Below, piece by piece: positions 45,051 through 57,554 of a DNA stretch of 64,000 nt (within the stretch, counting starts at the first letter, position 1; each line of letters opens with the position of its first letter). A program made the position numbers and the translations under genes. This DNA comes from Heterodera schachtii (taxonomy: Eukaryota > Nematoda > Chromadorea > Rhabditida > Heteroderidae), in assembly GCA_023374025.1 (NCBI GenBank), contig SIJG01000015.1, forward strand, positions 1,530,697 through 1,594,696, given 5' to 3'. Below the pieces are notes generated by a model, which ran no database searches, was not told the DNA's origin, and worked only from the letters and a program-made list of their open reading frames with translations.

Positions 45051-48000
45051 AAAAAAACAAACGAACAAACAAAAGACAACCAAAAAAAGCAAACACATTG
45101 TCTGCCCCCTCTTTATGATGCCATTTTGAAGGAAACACAGCTATTTTTCGCGTTTTACTCTGTGCACCTAATTATTTATTCTTTTTAAAATAATGAATAT
45201 GAAATTTCCGGGAATTTGAATAAAGCAAAATTCGCTTTTAGGGCGAATGTCGAACGGACAATTTAAACCTTTCAATTTTTGGCCTGGTTGGTTGTCTCAA
45301 ACCCACCTCATCCCTCAATTTTTACTCAATTTCCAGTTTTTAACATGTCAAAATTTATCTTGCCAAAACAATGAAAATTCCAACATCCATTAAATATTTA
45401 ATATTTTGCTACGCCAACAAAATTGGTAAATTTAGTTTTTTTGGACATCGTCCGCCAAAACGAAAAATTGATATTTTTGCGAAGGATTCCTTCCGCCGGC
45501 GGGCGGGCGGCTGACCATCGTCAGCACCAGCAAAATGCCCGCGGCTGTCCGCTGGGAATTTTTTTTTGGAAGTGCCGCCCAAAAAAATTTTTTGGGAAAC
45601 ATTGACGAATTCACATCATTAAACAAATGCATAAATTATGGCAACTTTACGGATTCTGACTATTCTCTATTCTGCTTTATTTAATTTTCATAATAAGTAT
45701 TGAATATGCCAAGAAAAATTTTATTTACAATTTTAATCATTGGCTTTTATTGCTTTAATTAAATTGGTCACGGGAAAAAATTTGGGTGGAGAATTTTGGG
45801 AGGGCCTCTTTTGGATTTATTGAATAAATTAAAAGATAAAAATAGGGGATTCATTTTTAAAACATCCCTCACTTTTTATTACCCGGGCCCGAATTTCTGA
45901 AAATCCAAACCCGGTGCCGAGCCGGTTGGTCCGCAAAAAATCCCGGTAAAAATGGGGATCTGGGTCAAATTGTTGACCAAAGTTGGAGGTTAGAAAAATT
46001 AAAAAAAAATTAATAAAATAATTTACTTTAAATGCCACTATTTATCTCTACTGATATGCTTTAAAAATTGAATTTAGGTTTTAATTTACGTTATACTTCT
46101 ATGTCCAAATAGTTGTTATATTCTTTTTGGTTTTTCATTTCCTTCTTTGTCCAATTCGCTCGCATTGCGATTTTTAAAGGATGCTTTTGAACAATTATCC
46201 CATGCCGAAATATTCATATAAACAGGAAAATATTTTTACATTTTTTTAATATATTTATTTTTTTTGCATATAAATTACCTATTTCTCTAGAAAAAAATCA
46301 TTTAAAAATCAATTAATTCTTATGCAAAATTATGTAATTTTTAAAATTATGTAATTTTTCAGCGTTCGATTGGACCCGGACCCGGTTGAAAAACTTGGGC
46401 CCGGAACCCGGCTTCTCTGTGCCCGGCAAAACCCGGACCCGGTTTTACCAAATTTCCATTTCGCTTTTTCCAAATTATTTTCATTTTCCAATTTGTTGCA
46501 ACTTTCTCATCTCTTCTTCCTCCAACAGCAAAAAAAAGTAATTTATGGCGCTGTTTTTTGAATGTGAATTTTTCAGCTTCAGTAAAACTCATCAATTTTT
46601 AAGCGCTGCAACAAAATAACGCTGAAAATAGCACTCACGCGGACAAAAGCAAATTGGACGGACGCGAAAAATGGATTCTTTGCTGCTTTTGCCGCGGGCA
46701 TTGGCCAAAATAAGCGCAAGAAATATTTTAATTAATCGGAAATTAATTTGAGAAAAAAGCAAAAACATAATTTTAATATCTTAATAGGGTATTTATTTGC
46801 TGGGAAAAGTTAATTAACTTTATTATCCTTTGCTTTCCCATTCACCTGCTGTTGCTCACACACATTTGTTCTCTTAATTTCCCATTTCCAAAATAAAAAC
46901 AAATGCCTTTTTCTCTAATATTTTATTTTTGTTAAATTTAATTTTTTTTTTTTTTTAATTAACTTTAACAAAACATAATTTTAAAAGCTTTTGATAATAA
47001 GAACAAATTGTTTGTGCATTGCTTCTTCAAAGACTCGTGTCGTGAAAATGAATTTTATGTGAAATTTCGGGCAGACAATTTTCCTATCGTAGGCATATGT
47101 TTTTGAAAATTAACACCGTGAGAATTTTTTTTTTCAATTTCACTCTTTTTCTTAATTACTTACGTTCTTTTAATGTTTTTTATTTTCTCAGATGTTTTAA
47201 TTGTTAAATTTGCGTTCCAAATTATTTTCCTAATTACGGACCGAAAATTAAATTAAAAATCAGTCTGTTTTTTGTTATTAAATAATAAAAATGGTCTTTT
47301 TCTGCTTAAAATGTTTTCTCTCCTCTTTTATGTCCTCCCCCCATAATTTGGCCATTTACCGACACAAATATTTTCTTCCCCGAAAATTCTTTCCCCTGCT
47401 TATTAACATTAGCCATATTTGGGCTTTAAAAGTCCGGCGAATGTATGCATAATTAACGTTAATGGAATGTGAAAGCTGTCGGGGGGGGGGGGGGGGGGAG
47501 AAGCGGCAGCAGCAAATTGGCATGGAAAATCTAAGCAAACATTGCTTTAATTATTAAAAAACCAAAACATATTAAAATATAGACCCTAAATGCCTTCTTT
47601 GAAGAGAATTTCATCAACGCGTTAAGAAATAAACGCACAAGTGCGTGATTATGACCGACCAAAATAAAAACAATTAATATTTAATTGATGTGAGAGTATT
47701 ATTATTATTGTGAGAAGCGGATTGATTCACTAGGAGAAACTCCCCATTAATGATAATTTCGCAAACCCATTTGAGGATATAATTTTTATTTTTTTGGTGT
47801 TCGTTCGCTAAATCCTCCATTGGCACTTTGTGCCAAAAATTCATTCCTCGTTTGTGTGGCCGTTTTTCCCACACTAATTTCTCCATTTTCTCACGCCCAC
47901 TTTGTCAATTTGCATTTTTGGACAGCAAAACCCATGGATAAACAGCCGGCGCTCACTCAGTGCCACCAATTAACCAAATGAATTCCCCCCCCCCCCCACG

Positions 48001-51000
48001 CATTTCTTCCCAATTGTTCGTTCGGCACAAATGCTGCACTTTTTTACACCGCATTTAATTTTTTTGTTGTGATTGAATTCCAACGAATCGCTATTTATTT
48101 TTTTAGAAATTTCCTATTTTAATTTAATAAATATAATTTTACTTTTCAAAAGCAATACGATATGTTTTTTTATTCAACTTATGCTCTGTTTCTCATGCTC
48201 TCAGATTAACATTTTCAGAATATTCAATTTGACTTCCATGAGATAAAAAAAGAATGTGAAAATATAAATAATTTTTAATTATTCCGTTGGATCTATGGTT
48301 TTAACCATTTGCACGCAAAATCTGCAGGAAATACACATAATCTTCTCTAATTAAAATCTAAAAAGCTTATTAATTACTACAATGAATGAATGAATCCCAC
48401 AAATAAGATAAGCGCAAATGCTAAAACAAGTTCCGTAAAATTAATCTTAAGCTAAAATAAAATTTACTCACTTCAAGAAACTTTCTTTTATCAAATGGGT
48501 ACATTTTGCATTTGAATAAAATTATCATTTTGAAAATGCAAATTTAAAAATTGTTTATAAGCAAAATTCATATTATGGCAATTTATAAATAGAAATTTTA
48601 TGCATATTTATTCTCCTGAATTAATTTTTTGAATTTTTGTTCATTAATCGCAGTTATAACCCTGCCCCGTCCCCGTTCGTTCCCCGCCAAAATCGGATGG
48701 ATTAAATGAATTCCTCCCCTGTCATTTGAGAAGGGTGTCCAGCGGGGAGAGCAGCAAACCCCGCCAGATACATAAATTATAAAAGATAAAAGTTGATGAA
48801 ATTTGGGCCACGGCCTTCCAAAAAAGGAACGAAAATTAGCAAATTTATTGAGGAAATTTTTGCTCACAGATGCGCGTTTTCGCATATCTTTTAAACATTA
48901 CCTTTTTAATGCTATAAACATTTTTTATTATTTTTAATGGCAATTATTGTTTTACTCAAAAAATTTCTACAGTTTTATTTTTACATAATTCACAATTTTT
49001 CTTCTATTTTCTTTCTTTTGAATAGCGTTTTACTTTTGTTTAAAACGGACTTTTTCTTGCATTTTCCTTCACCTTTGCGTGATTGACTTTCCTTTTTTTC
49101 AATGAGACATTCTCAAATTCACAATTTTCTTATCTTTTATTGTCTAATTTTTTCTTAGTTGACAATTAATAAACCAACAATTAAAATTTACATTAAAACC
49201 TTTTAATATATTGTTTAAAAAGAAGCTTCTTCTCTAACAAAACCCATGCCAAAAGAAGACACCGGCAGTCGCATAAATTGGGCAAAATGCCAAAGGCACG
49301 ATGACTCACATAATGGGAAATGGCGAGGGCGGGGGGGGGGAAGAAAGAATGGCATTGGGAGCGAAAGAAACCTTTGACCACGCGGGGGCACGGCATGGAT
49401 GGGCTGGGGGACTTGCTTATTCCATCACCACCATATCACTAATGGGGAATTATGATTATGAAATGAAGTAAATGAGGGTAAATGGGCGTAATGGCAAGCG
49501 GGGCGGACGACGGCGGAAGTGCCGGAGGGACAGTGCCGTGCGGTGCATGCGGCGGCGGTGCTTCCTCCCCCTCCCCGGCCCGTCGTCCTCCGCCATTGTC
49601 CCAAATTCCCCCAAAACTCCGCTTGGGCTGTTTTGCCTTTGGCTTCCGCTCGCCTTTCCCTTGGCCAAAGTTTGAGAAATGCTCAATTTCATTGTCAAAT
49701 GAGCAAATTTGGTTCCAAGAGAGCTTCAATTCCCTGTAAAAACAAAGATTTTTCGTATAAATTCTACTTTATTTTATTATTTAATTAAAAATGAATACAC
49801 TTCTGAAGTGTTTGTCCCTCCCTCCCTGGCCGTCCCAATTTAATTTTGTTTTATATTTTGCAAAAAAAAAAAATCAAAAAATAGTCGGTCGGCAGTTGGC
49901 AATTATCTTCGAGGCCCTCAAAGGCATAAATCCGAATTTTTCTTACATAATATTTCCTCTTCTTTTTCTCGGCGAACAGTTTTGCCTGTAGAAAATGACA
50001 TGAGAATTGTGTTTGAACAGAAAAAAAGTTTCGATTTCTAATTTTAATCAAATTTCTTTTTTGTCTTCGACTTTGTTTGTGCCCAATTTGAACGTTTTAT
50101 CAAATTAGGAAATGCTTTTCCATTTTGACAAACTCTAAAAATTAAAATATTTCACTTTTAAATTAACCCTTCGGCTTTTTAATTTCTCATTTTTTTGAAT
50201 TTTGTTTTTGTTTCCGCCCCGATTCCTTCGTTTTCTGTTGAAATTGTCTTTTTTCAAAAAGTGCGTTTTTATGCTTTTGCTTCCGCAGAAAAAAAACAAA
50301 TTAAATTGGAACGGCGTTGTAAAATGAGCCGCAAAAGCAAATAGCAGCAACAAATGATGTGTGGCGGCACCACCGAAAACGGCGTTCCCCCCCCCCCCCC
50401 CCCCCGCGGGGATGAAAAAAGAGAGCCGCCACAGTCCAAAACGCATTAGCAAATCGCCAGTGGCGCCAAATTCCAAAACGTATCCCCGCGGCGGCGCCAT
50501 TAACAAAGCGAAGCGAACAAAATGCCAAATTTGGTTGAAGACGGTGAATGTGATGATGCACACAAAGATTGCCGTCCTTATTCCGATGCATTTGCTGAAA
50601 AAACTGATGAAATTGATCCCTTCGTGGAATAAAAAATTCCTTGAAATTTTGTTCCAAAAAAAATTTTCTTTCGGAGAATTTTCTCCATGGTTTGTCTCAA
50701 TTAACAAATTAATTTCTTCGATTCGTTCTCCGTTAACTTTTGGGGATTTGCGTAGACATTTTTTTTGCCAAGCGTTGATCCGATGATATTAAAAACGCAG
50801 AGGCGTAAGCATTGAAAAGGCTTCTGAGAATGAGAAGAGATTGGCCAAATGTCCCTTGGCATTTAAAATATTATAAAATGAGTTTTATGGAAAAGAATTA
50901 TTTCTTCTTCATTTTTTGCATTGCGAATCCCCAAAGTCCTGCACAAACACAATGCCAATGTCTATTTATTTACTTTTTTCTGCTCGCTTCGCAACAAAAA

Positions 51001-52387
51001 CAAACCAAAAATCCATTCCCAAGCCCAATTTGGGTGCCTTTATGCATTTTGTCACCCAAAAAGTGAAAATGAAAGGCTTAAAAGGTCATTCTGTGCCACA
51101 ACGACCAAATTGAAAAATAAATAAATAAATAAAAAGCTGCCTTTGTTTTGTTAGTTTCGTTCGTTCCGATTTGTTTCTCAATTTTATTATTTATCCATTG
51201 GAATGGCTTCAGTTAATTTGAATTTTCCCTCACATAAAAATTTAATCATTTTTTTATATGAGTTTTGTTCCATCGCTTTGCTTCATCAGAAATGGACAAA
51301 TCTCTGCCACAAAAAGAACGTTTTTTAATGATTGTTTAAAATTGAGAAAAAGCTAATAAAATTTCGGAAACATATATATTTTAAAAAAGGAGAAAGAATA
51401 AATTAGGGTTCCTCCCCGAAACTTTGGAGAGAAAATTCTCGGAAAGCGGGGAGCGCCGGGAATCTAGGTCCGGAATCGGGGTCTGGGGAGCCTAAAAAGT
51501 CGGAGATCGGCGACCCCGATAGAACAACCTAAAAATCTATCTCAAAAGGTTAAATGCTTTTTTACAATAAAAACTTGAAAAATTTCTTATTTTTTTCCAA
51601 AAAATGATTTGAAAAATAGAATAAAAATAATGGAAATTTTTGCCTTATTTGTTAACAGATTTTGTTTATGAAATGTTCTGTTTTTTAAATTTTTGAGCAA
51701 AAATTTAATAAAATTCTAACGAACTTTTGGGCCCCGGTGCCAATATTCTGCGGAGGTTTTGAATGAGATTTTTAAATAAACAGGTGAATCGCTTTCACTA
51801 CTATACTAAAATAAAAATGAACAAAAATATTTACCTGGAGAGGAACCGAACTTTGGTTGCTAAATTGGTCGGGGAGTAGGCCCAAAGGTTCGGGGAAAAG
51901 TTCGGGGACCGGGGCGGGGAGGAACCCTAGCCGATAAATAAACAGAAATTTCATCCTTTATTTTCTGTTTTTCACCATTCCAATTATTCTTTTTATTTTT
52001 TCATTCAAAACACGAACTCCCCCATCACTTTGCTTTTTTGTGCTAATGTGCCTCTATTATTATGTGCCAAATGGCGCACCCAATTCACTCTAATGGTGCC
52101 AATTGAGCGCTGTTTTGCTTTGCTTTTTTCATTTGTAAATTTTAATGCCAAACAAGCCTTGACATTATGTATGATGAATATTCATAATTGCGAAGAGAAA
52201 TTTGTAAATGAAGATCAATTTATGCAATTAATTTCCTGCCACAGGGAAAATAACTTTTGGTCTTTTCATACTCTGTCAATAGTTTCGCTAAGAAATGGCC
52301 ATTTTTGGATTTTAAATTATTCAAAAAACTACATTTTATTTTTCAAGAAATTCATTCGCCGTTTCATTTACTTTTGGCAAAAAAAAA
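45051..52387. other. Long gene-poor stretch
   Basis: No supported gene in over 7 kb. It holds GC-rich CCCGGACCC repeat pieces (about 45880-45960, 46365-46445), G or C homopolymers (about 47481, 47988, 49330, 50389) and an inverted-repeat element (51404-51929). At 50135-50790 the minus strand is open for about 215 codons, with one possible membrane helix near 50530. The plus strand is open there too, and a 19-base homopolymer lies inside, so I do not call it. Confidence 0.55.
51404..51929. mobile_element. Inverted-repeat element, about 526 bp
   Basis: Ends TAGGGTTCCTCCCCG and the inverse CGGGGAGGAACCCTA are perfect over 15 bases and of the TAGGG type seen in the hAT-like elements. The interior has CGGGG/TCGGG motifs near both ends. 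I could not see a clean 8-bp duplication, so it may be old or mis-bounded. Confidence 0.7.
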
Positions 52388-55300
52388 ATGTTGGACAGTT
52401 ACCCGCCGTATGGTGCCGATGCCGCCGCGGCATATAGGCGCCGGCCGAGCAGTGCCAACCATTGCAGTCCAAAGATGAGCGAAGTGGTGGAGGCAGTGAT
52501 GACAGAAAAGTAACACAATTTAAAGTTTTAAGTGAATTTAATTCATTTAATTAACCCTTCCCTTTAAGAGTCAGCACAAGTCAAAGTGCCAAAAATGCGC
52601 GACGAAATTCGGCACAGCCGCGCCGTTGCAACTCACAGCGGCTGCTTCTGTCCACTGATCACCGCAAATCATTGTGCGCGGTGATAGGAGGAGCAGCAAT
52701 CGCGCAACAATTGTCAGCAGAAAGTGACACTGATGAAAATGGCAACGACAGCGAAAAGGACAATCAGCAGAGAAATGCCACCCAAATGGGGGAGCCGAAC
52801 AGGTGGCAATGCCTAATTGAACTCAGAAATGGCAAAATGCTTTTTTAATTAGTGATGCCTAATTAAAAATACCCTTTTGATAGTGCCTAATTTGAACTCG
52901 AAAATGGCTAAAAGCCTTTTGATTGTTCAAAATTTCATTTTAAACTCATAAAATTAATAAATATTATCATTTGTTTAATTATTCTTATCAACACGTTTTC
53001 TTATCATTCGGCGGTAAATACACAAATAATTACATAATAGGCACAAGAGAAGGAGCTTCTTTTAACCCCTAATGATCTCGTGCCTTTCTTTCCTAATTAT
53101 AGCATTTGCCTTAAACTCTAATTTTGTTTCTGTTTTATTCATATGGCAAATATCATTTTTTGGTTAATTATAATTTTGAAATTTCTCTCAAATTTTCCCT
53201 TTTTTTCCTTTGTTGACTTTGTGATGCCAAATTCGCCACTTCATCATTTGAATTAATTTGTCGGATGGGTGGCGAAGGGGCGGGGGGAGGGGGGGAGCGG
53301 TGCTGAAAAACTAATTGAATTATTAGTTAGTGCCAAAATATACTGCCAAAATATGCCAGCAAACAGGCGATGATGATGAGGATGACGATGCTGACATTCT
53401 TCCGTCCCCTTATTACAGACACGCGGTGGAACGAAGTCAGTCCCAACTGAGTCAGCCGAGCGGCACGCGCGCGTTGGAACACCAATTGCACGAAACGGCA
53501 CCCCACCGCCGGTCGAGGTGGGAAAAACAAATGCCTAATTAATGCACTAATGAGCCACTAACAATAATTTTACATTTTTTAAATAAATTAATTATTTTTC
53601 CTAAAAATGGCTGTATTTTTAGGCGTTCTTATGACGTTAATGCCCAGCGACGTTCCCCGCCAATGAATGGCGTCGCGATGGGCGGCCCGGCCGGCAGCAC
53701 CGACCCAACGGCACATCCGCAGACTCAGCTGACCTTGGTGCTGATGGGAGCACCTCGGGTCAGTTAATTATTATAAAATGCAATCGAATTCAATAAAAGG
53801 CAGGAATTTCTTTGAAAAGTGACATTTTGGTAAAGCAGGGAACGGTCCAAGCATTTCTGCTTGGAATGGGTGCCATCCCCGGACGACAAAATTTTTTGAT
53901 CTTCAGAGCAGCCAAAAATTATTCGCTCTATTTTCCAACAAAATTTGAGGAAGAGAGGGGGTCCCGCAGTGCCAATAGGCCTCAGGAGGAGAATTTTTTG
54001 AAAATTTGGTGTTGCGTTTTTGTTAAGAAAATTTTCAAAAATCAATTTTTCATAATTAATTAGATTTCTGTCTTGAAGGGGCTACCATCATGAAAAAGTC
54101 AAAATTTCAATACGAATGCCTTTTTTTCATTAAATAAATTTTTATTTTATGCGGTGTCTAAGCAAAATAAAGCGAAATTATATATCACGATTATTATCAT
54201 TATTTAGATCTACTTATTTTCATTTTCTTATCTGATCAGGTTGGAAAGTCTGCACTTGTCAACCAATTTCTGTGGGAGGGCTTTTTGCACGACTACCGTC
54301 CTACGGTGGAAGGAGTTTAACTGGGTGGAGTACGGTAGCGACGAGCCGAACAGTCCGCAACTGTTGCTTCAACTGATCGATTCGTCAGGGAGCCGCGACT
54401 TTTTGGCAATGCGCCACCTCTATTACCGTATAGGCGATGCGTTTATGGTAATTTGTTGATTAAATAGGTTTTTGGTTAATGGATTTAAATAATTCTTTTT
54501 AGGTCGTTTATTCGGTCAATGACCCGAACAGTTTTGCCGAGGCACAGATAATGCTTCGCGAAATTGAGCAATTAAATTCCAAAAAAGTGGGATCAATTTT
54601 GCTAATTAATTAATTCATTATTTTTGCAAAATTAATTATTAGGCTCCGGTTTTGCTGGTGGCCAACAAAAGTGACTTAGTGCCGGTCACCCATTCGACGT
54701 CAAATCTGTCTGATTCAAACGGCGCCGTTTCCGCCGGTGGCTGTGAAGCGTCGACGCCCAAATCGGTGGCATCGGCGACGAGCATTGGCCAAACAGAGGC
54801 AGAAGCGGAGCAACACAGGTTGCTGAACAGTGTACGACGGATGCGAATTTCGGCAAAAAACCTTGACCAGGTAAAAGAAGGAGAAGGCACTGGGAAAACA
54901 GAAAAAATGTGTCAGGTTCATAGCTTATTTCAAATAAATGCAAGCACATTGAGCAGTTCGACATCTGAGTTGCCTTTTTTAACCGACTTCGTTTTTAAGT
55001 ATTTTTCCGGCATTTTACTGATTGCTTTTAATTTTTTTTTAAATTTTTTTTACGATTGTTTATTTATTTTTGTTTTGATTGAAAATTTCTTATTTTTTTC
55101 TATTTAATTTTAAAATGCCCTTCTCTTTTTAGGTAAAAGGGGCCTTCACTTGGCTGATCGATGCCCTCGTCCGTCGCTCACAAATCACCTCATTGCCGCT
55201 TCGCGATGGTCGTTCATCGGACAGCAATTTGTGCTCGGCCGCCGCATTGCGTAAGGCGCTGACGCGTCGGCGCCAATCGCTTCCGTCGCGACGCACGGCG

Positions 55301-55444
55301 AGGTGAATAAATTATCTAAAATTAATTCTTTTTTTAATTATCCAACCTCTTTCAAGCGAACTTGGCATTGACGAGGAGACGCTGCGCCGATTGGTGCGCC
55401 GGCATGACAAGCGGCAACGGCACGCCGCTTGCGTAATCCAATGA
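52388..55444 (+). CDS. Ras-family small GTPase, RASD/Rhes-like, with one-base frame break
   Basis: Nine exons: 52388-52509, 52569-52802, 53419-53517, 53623-53758, 54240-54447, 54503-54586, 54643-54870, 55133-55302 and 55357-55444. A Ser/Gln-rich N-terminal extension of about 170 residues precedes the G domain. The domain shows MGAPRVGKSALVNQF (P-loop), YRPTVE (switch I), DSSGS in place of DTAGQ, VANKSDL (G4) and RISAK (G5). An insert of about 45 residues lies between G4 and G5. The C-terminus is Arg-rich and ends CVIQ, a CAAX box for prenylation, so it should sit at membranes. Exon 54240-54447 is 208 bases where a multiple of three is needed. The frame shifts by one at about 54307-54316 (GTGGAAGGAGTTTAA), just after switch I. 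Either this is a sequencing or assembly error, or the copy is inactive. Confidence 0.82.
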
Positions 55445-56369
55445 AAGGCGACAGCGGGCGAAGGGGGGGGGGGGGGGGAAACGCGTGCCAAAAAAATAAT
55501 AAATTTTAATTTTCATTGTTATTTTTTTATTGGGCCAACGTTTATATAAAAACTCAGCAAAAAAAGTAAAAAAAAAAAAACATGCAAAATGTTGGCCCAA
55601 TTCAATTCAAATATACACTCCCAGACAAATATATTACTGAATTCAAAAATATTTTAAAGAATTTTAGTTTTAAAATATGATTTAGTAATATCTTTCAAAA
55701 ATATTTAGAGAGTCATTAGCTCATTAGTCATCCATTAATTAAGACGAGATTCGTTTTTGATTGCTTAATGTTCAATAAATATTTTATAATTATTTGCTCT
55801 TTTTGAATAAATTACTTTCAAAGTTCATATGTAATCATTTTCCCTAAAATTATTTTTTAGGAAAATAAAAGAATTAAACGATAACAATTTACCTTTTAGC
55901 TTAGTGGAATGTTTGTTTAGGAAAGAGTCTTGTCGACTTTTTTCGGGAGAGATTTGCCAAATTGGGTCAGATTTTCGAAATTTATTTTCCTCGAAAAACA
56001 AATAAAATCAAAGAATACAGCGACATTGTCCGATTACAACTTCCACTTTCAATCAAGATCCACAGGAACCCAGCCATTGACTTCATTGATTTCCATTTCC
56101 ACAATGTGATCAGTCAATTTGTCAAGATTAATTGGCCCATATGAACTGATGCGGTGAGAATGGCACACATTCTTTAAATGTAATAAGTTCTTAGTCTGAA
56201 GATGGGAATGCCAGAAAATAATAATCGACGAATATCACTTTGCACCGGCTAAGTTTGGCACAACGGCCTAGCTTTTTTAAGAGCAAACCGGTGGATAGGG
56301 GTAACAAAATAAAAAGTCATAAATCTTTTTGAACAAAATTAAATTATAAAATCATTTTCAAATAATTAT
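55445..56369. other. Intergenic, no gene seen
   Basis: It holds a G homopolymer (about 55465-55478) just after the GTPase stop and AT-rich DNA. A 60-codon plus-strand frame at 55962-56144 has no supporting splice sites and is not called. Confidence 0.55.
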
Positions 56370-56713
56370 TTATTTTTCAATGACTTTTTTTTTGATTACC
56401 GTCTCGTCCAAAATTAACAAATTTAATGCAATTGCCACCATTCGCTGCTGCTTCTGCTCAGCCCACCAGATTTTGCAGCTGTACGCCTTCAAAACCACGT
56501 CAAATCGAATGTTTTTGTCCTCGGCCCACACTTTTTCGGGAATTGTTTGCACATAAATCGTCCGTATAAGAGCGTCATTAGCACTAATGTTTTTACGTAA
56601 ATGACCCGTCAAATGAAACAATACAATATTTGCAAAATTTAATGCATTTGGTGCGCTTTTTATGCGAAATTTGACCCGATAGTCCTTGAGTTTGCATTGG
56701 TCACCATCGGCAA
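56370..56713 (-). CDS. Terminal exon of an unknown gene
   Basis: An acceptor (TTGTTTAG) is followed by 114 open codons: ADGDQCKLKDYRVKFRIKSAP..., then VVLKAYSCKIWWAEQKQQRM and a stop. The beta-rich start and paired cysteines could be part of an extracellular domain. It may be the last exon of the secreted gene at 57555-58659, spliced by a weak GTTTGG donor near 57683 in place of that gene's last stretch, or the 3' end of a separate gene. The intervening 56750-57491 is a transposon. Confidence 0.5.
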
Positions 56714-56749
56714 CTAAACAATTAATTAATACTGCCTTTGATTAATTAC

Positions 56750-57491
56750 CAGTGTTCCCAAGTTTTTTTTTTTTTTTCAAAATAAGACAAAATGGCTCAA
56801 AAACTAAGATTCGGACACCAAAAATAAGATTTTTTCTAAAACTAATAATAGCGCGAAGGAAACGCAATAAAAACTTGAAAAATCGACTTAAAACAATATT
56901 TTATTAGCGTAAAAACAAGACCTTCAACTGAAAACTTTCAAAATCTGCATTTGGCCGACAAAAAATCTTCATTTGGGGTCAAAAATCAGCATTTTGAAGA
57001 ATTATATTCAAGATTTAAAAAATCAATAAAATGTTTTTTTTGCGGCACGCTTTTTCCAAAAAATTTGGGAACAGGGAGGGGGTCCGGTGGCGCCGGTAGG
57101 CACCGCCGGGAAAATTTTTGAAATTTTAATGCAATTTGCTAACAGATTTCCACCAAAAAATGACCAATTTTTGAGGTGAGCCAATTTTTATGAAAAAAAT
57201 AAGTTTTTTGGGCCCGACGGTGCCGGTAGGCGCCGCCGAAGGAAAAATAGAAATTTTGATCATTTTTTAACAAATTTTCACTGAAATTTTGAGCATTTTA
57301 CACTCAAGAAAATGAAATATTTTTCAAAATCAAAATTAATTCAAATATTCGCTTCAATAAAAACTATACATAAGCAAAACAGTCATTCAAAATTTGCTTT
57401 TTTTATTTTCAAACCCAAAAATAAGCACAAAATAAGTACGTAATGCTGAAATAAGCACAAATCTTAGAAATAAGCACACTTGGGAACTCTG
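56750..57491. mobile_element. hAT-type non-autonomous element, 742 bp
   Basis: Termini are CAGTGTTCCCAAGT and the inverse of CAGAGTTCCCAAGT. The perfect 8-bp duplication TTAATTAC lies at 56742-56749 and 57492-57499. AAATAAG repeats lie inside both ends, and two GC modules are near 57090 and 57220. No transposase is seen. Confidence 0.9.
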
Positions 57492-57554
57492 TTAATTACC
57501 CATTAATTATTTGACAATTTATTATTTCAATTAACGTATTAAATGAAATAATAA

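Noticed and set aside
50135..50790. Long minus-strand ORF with a possible membrane helix, and an overlapping plus-strand ORF
   Set aside because: Both strands are open, a C/G homopolymer runs through it, and no splice or family evidence supports either.
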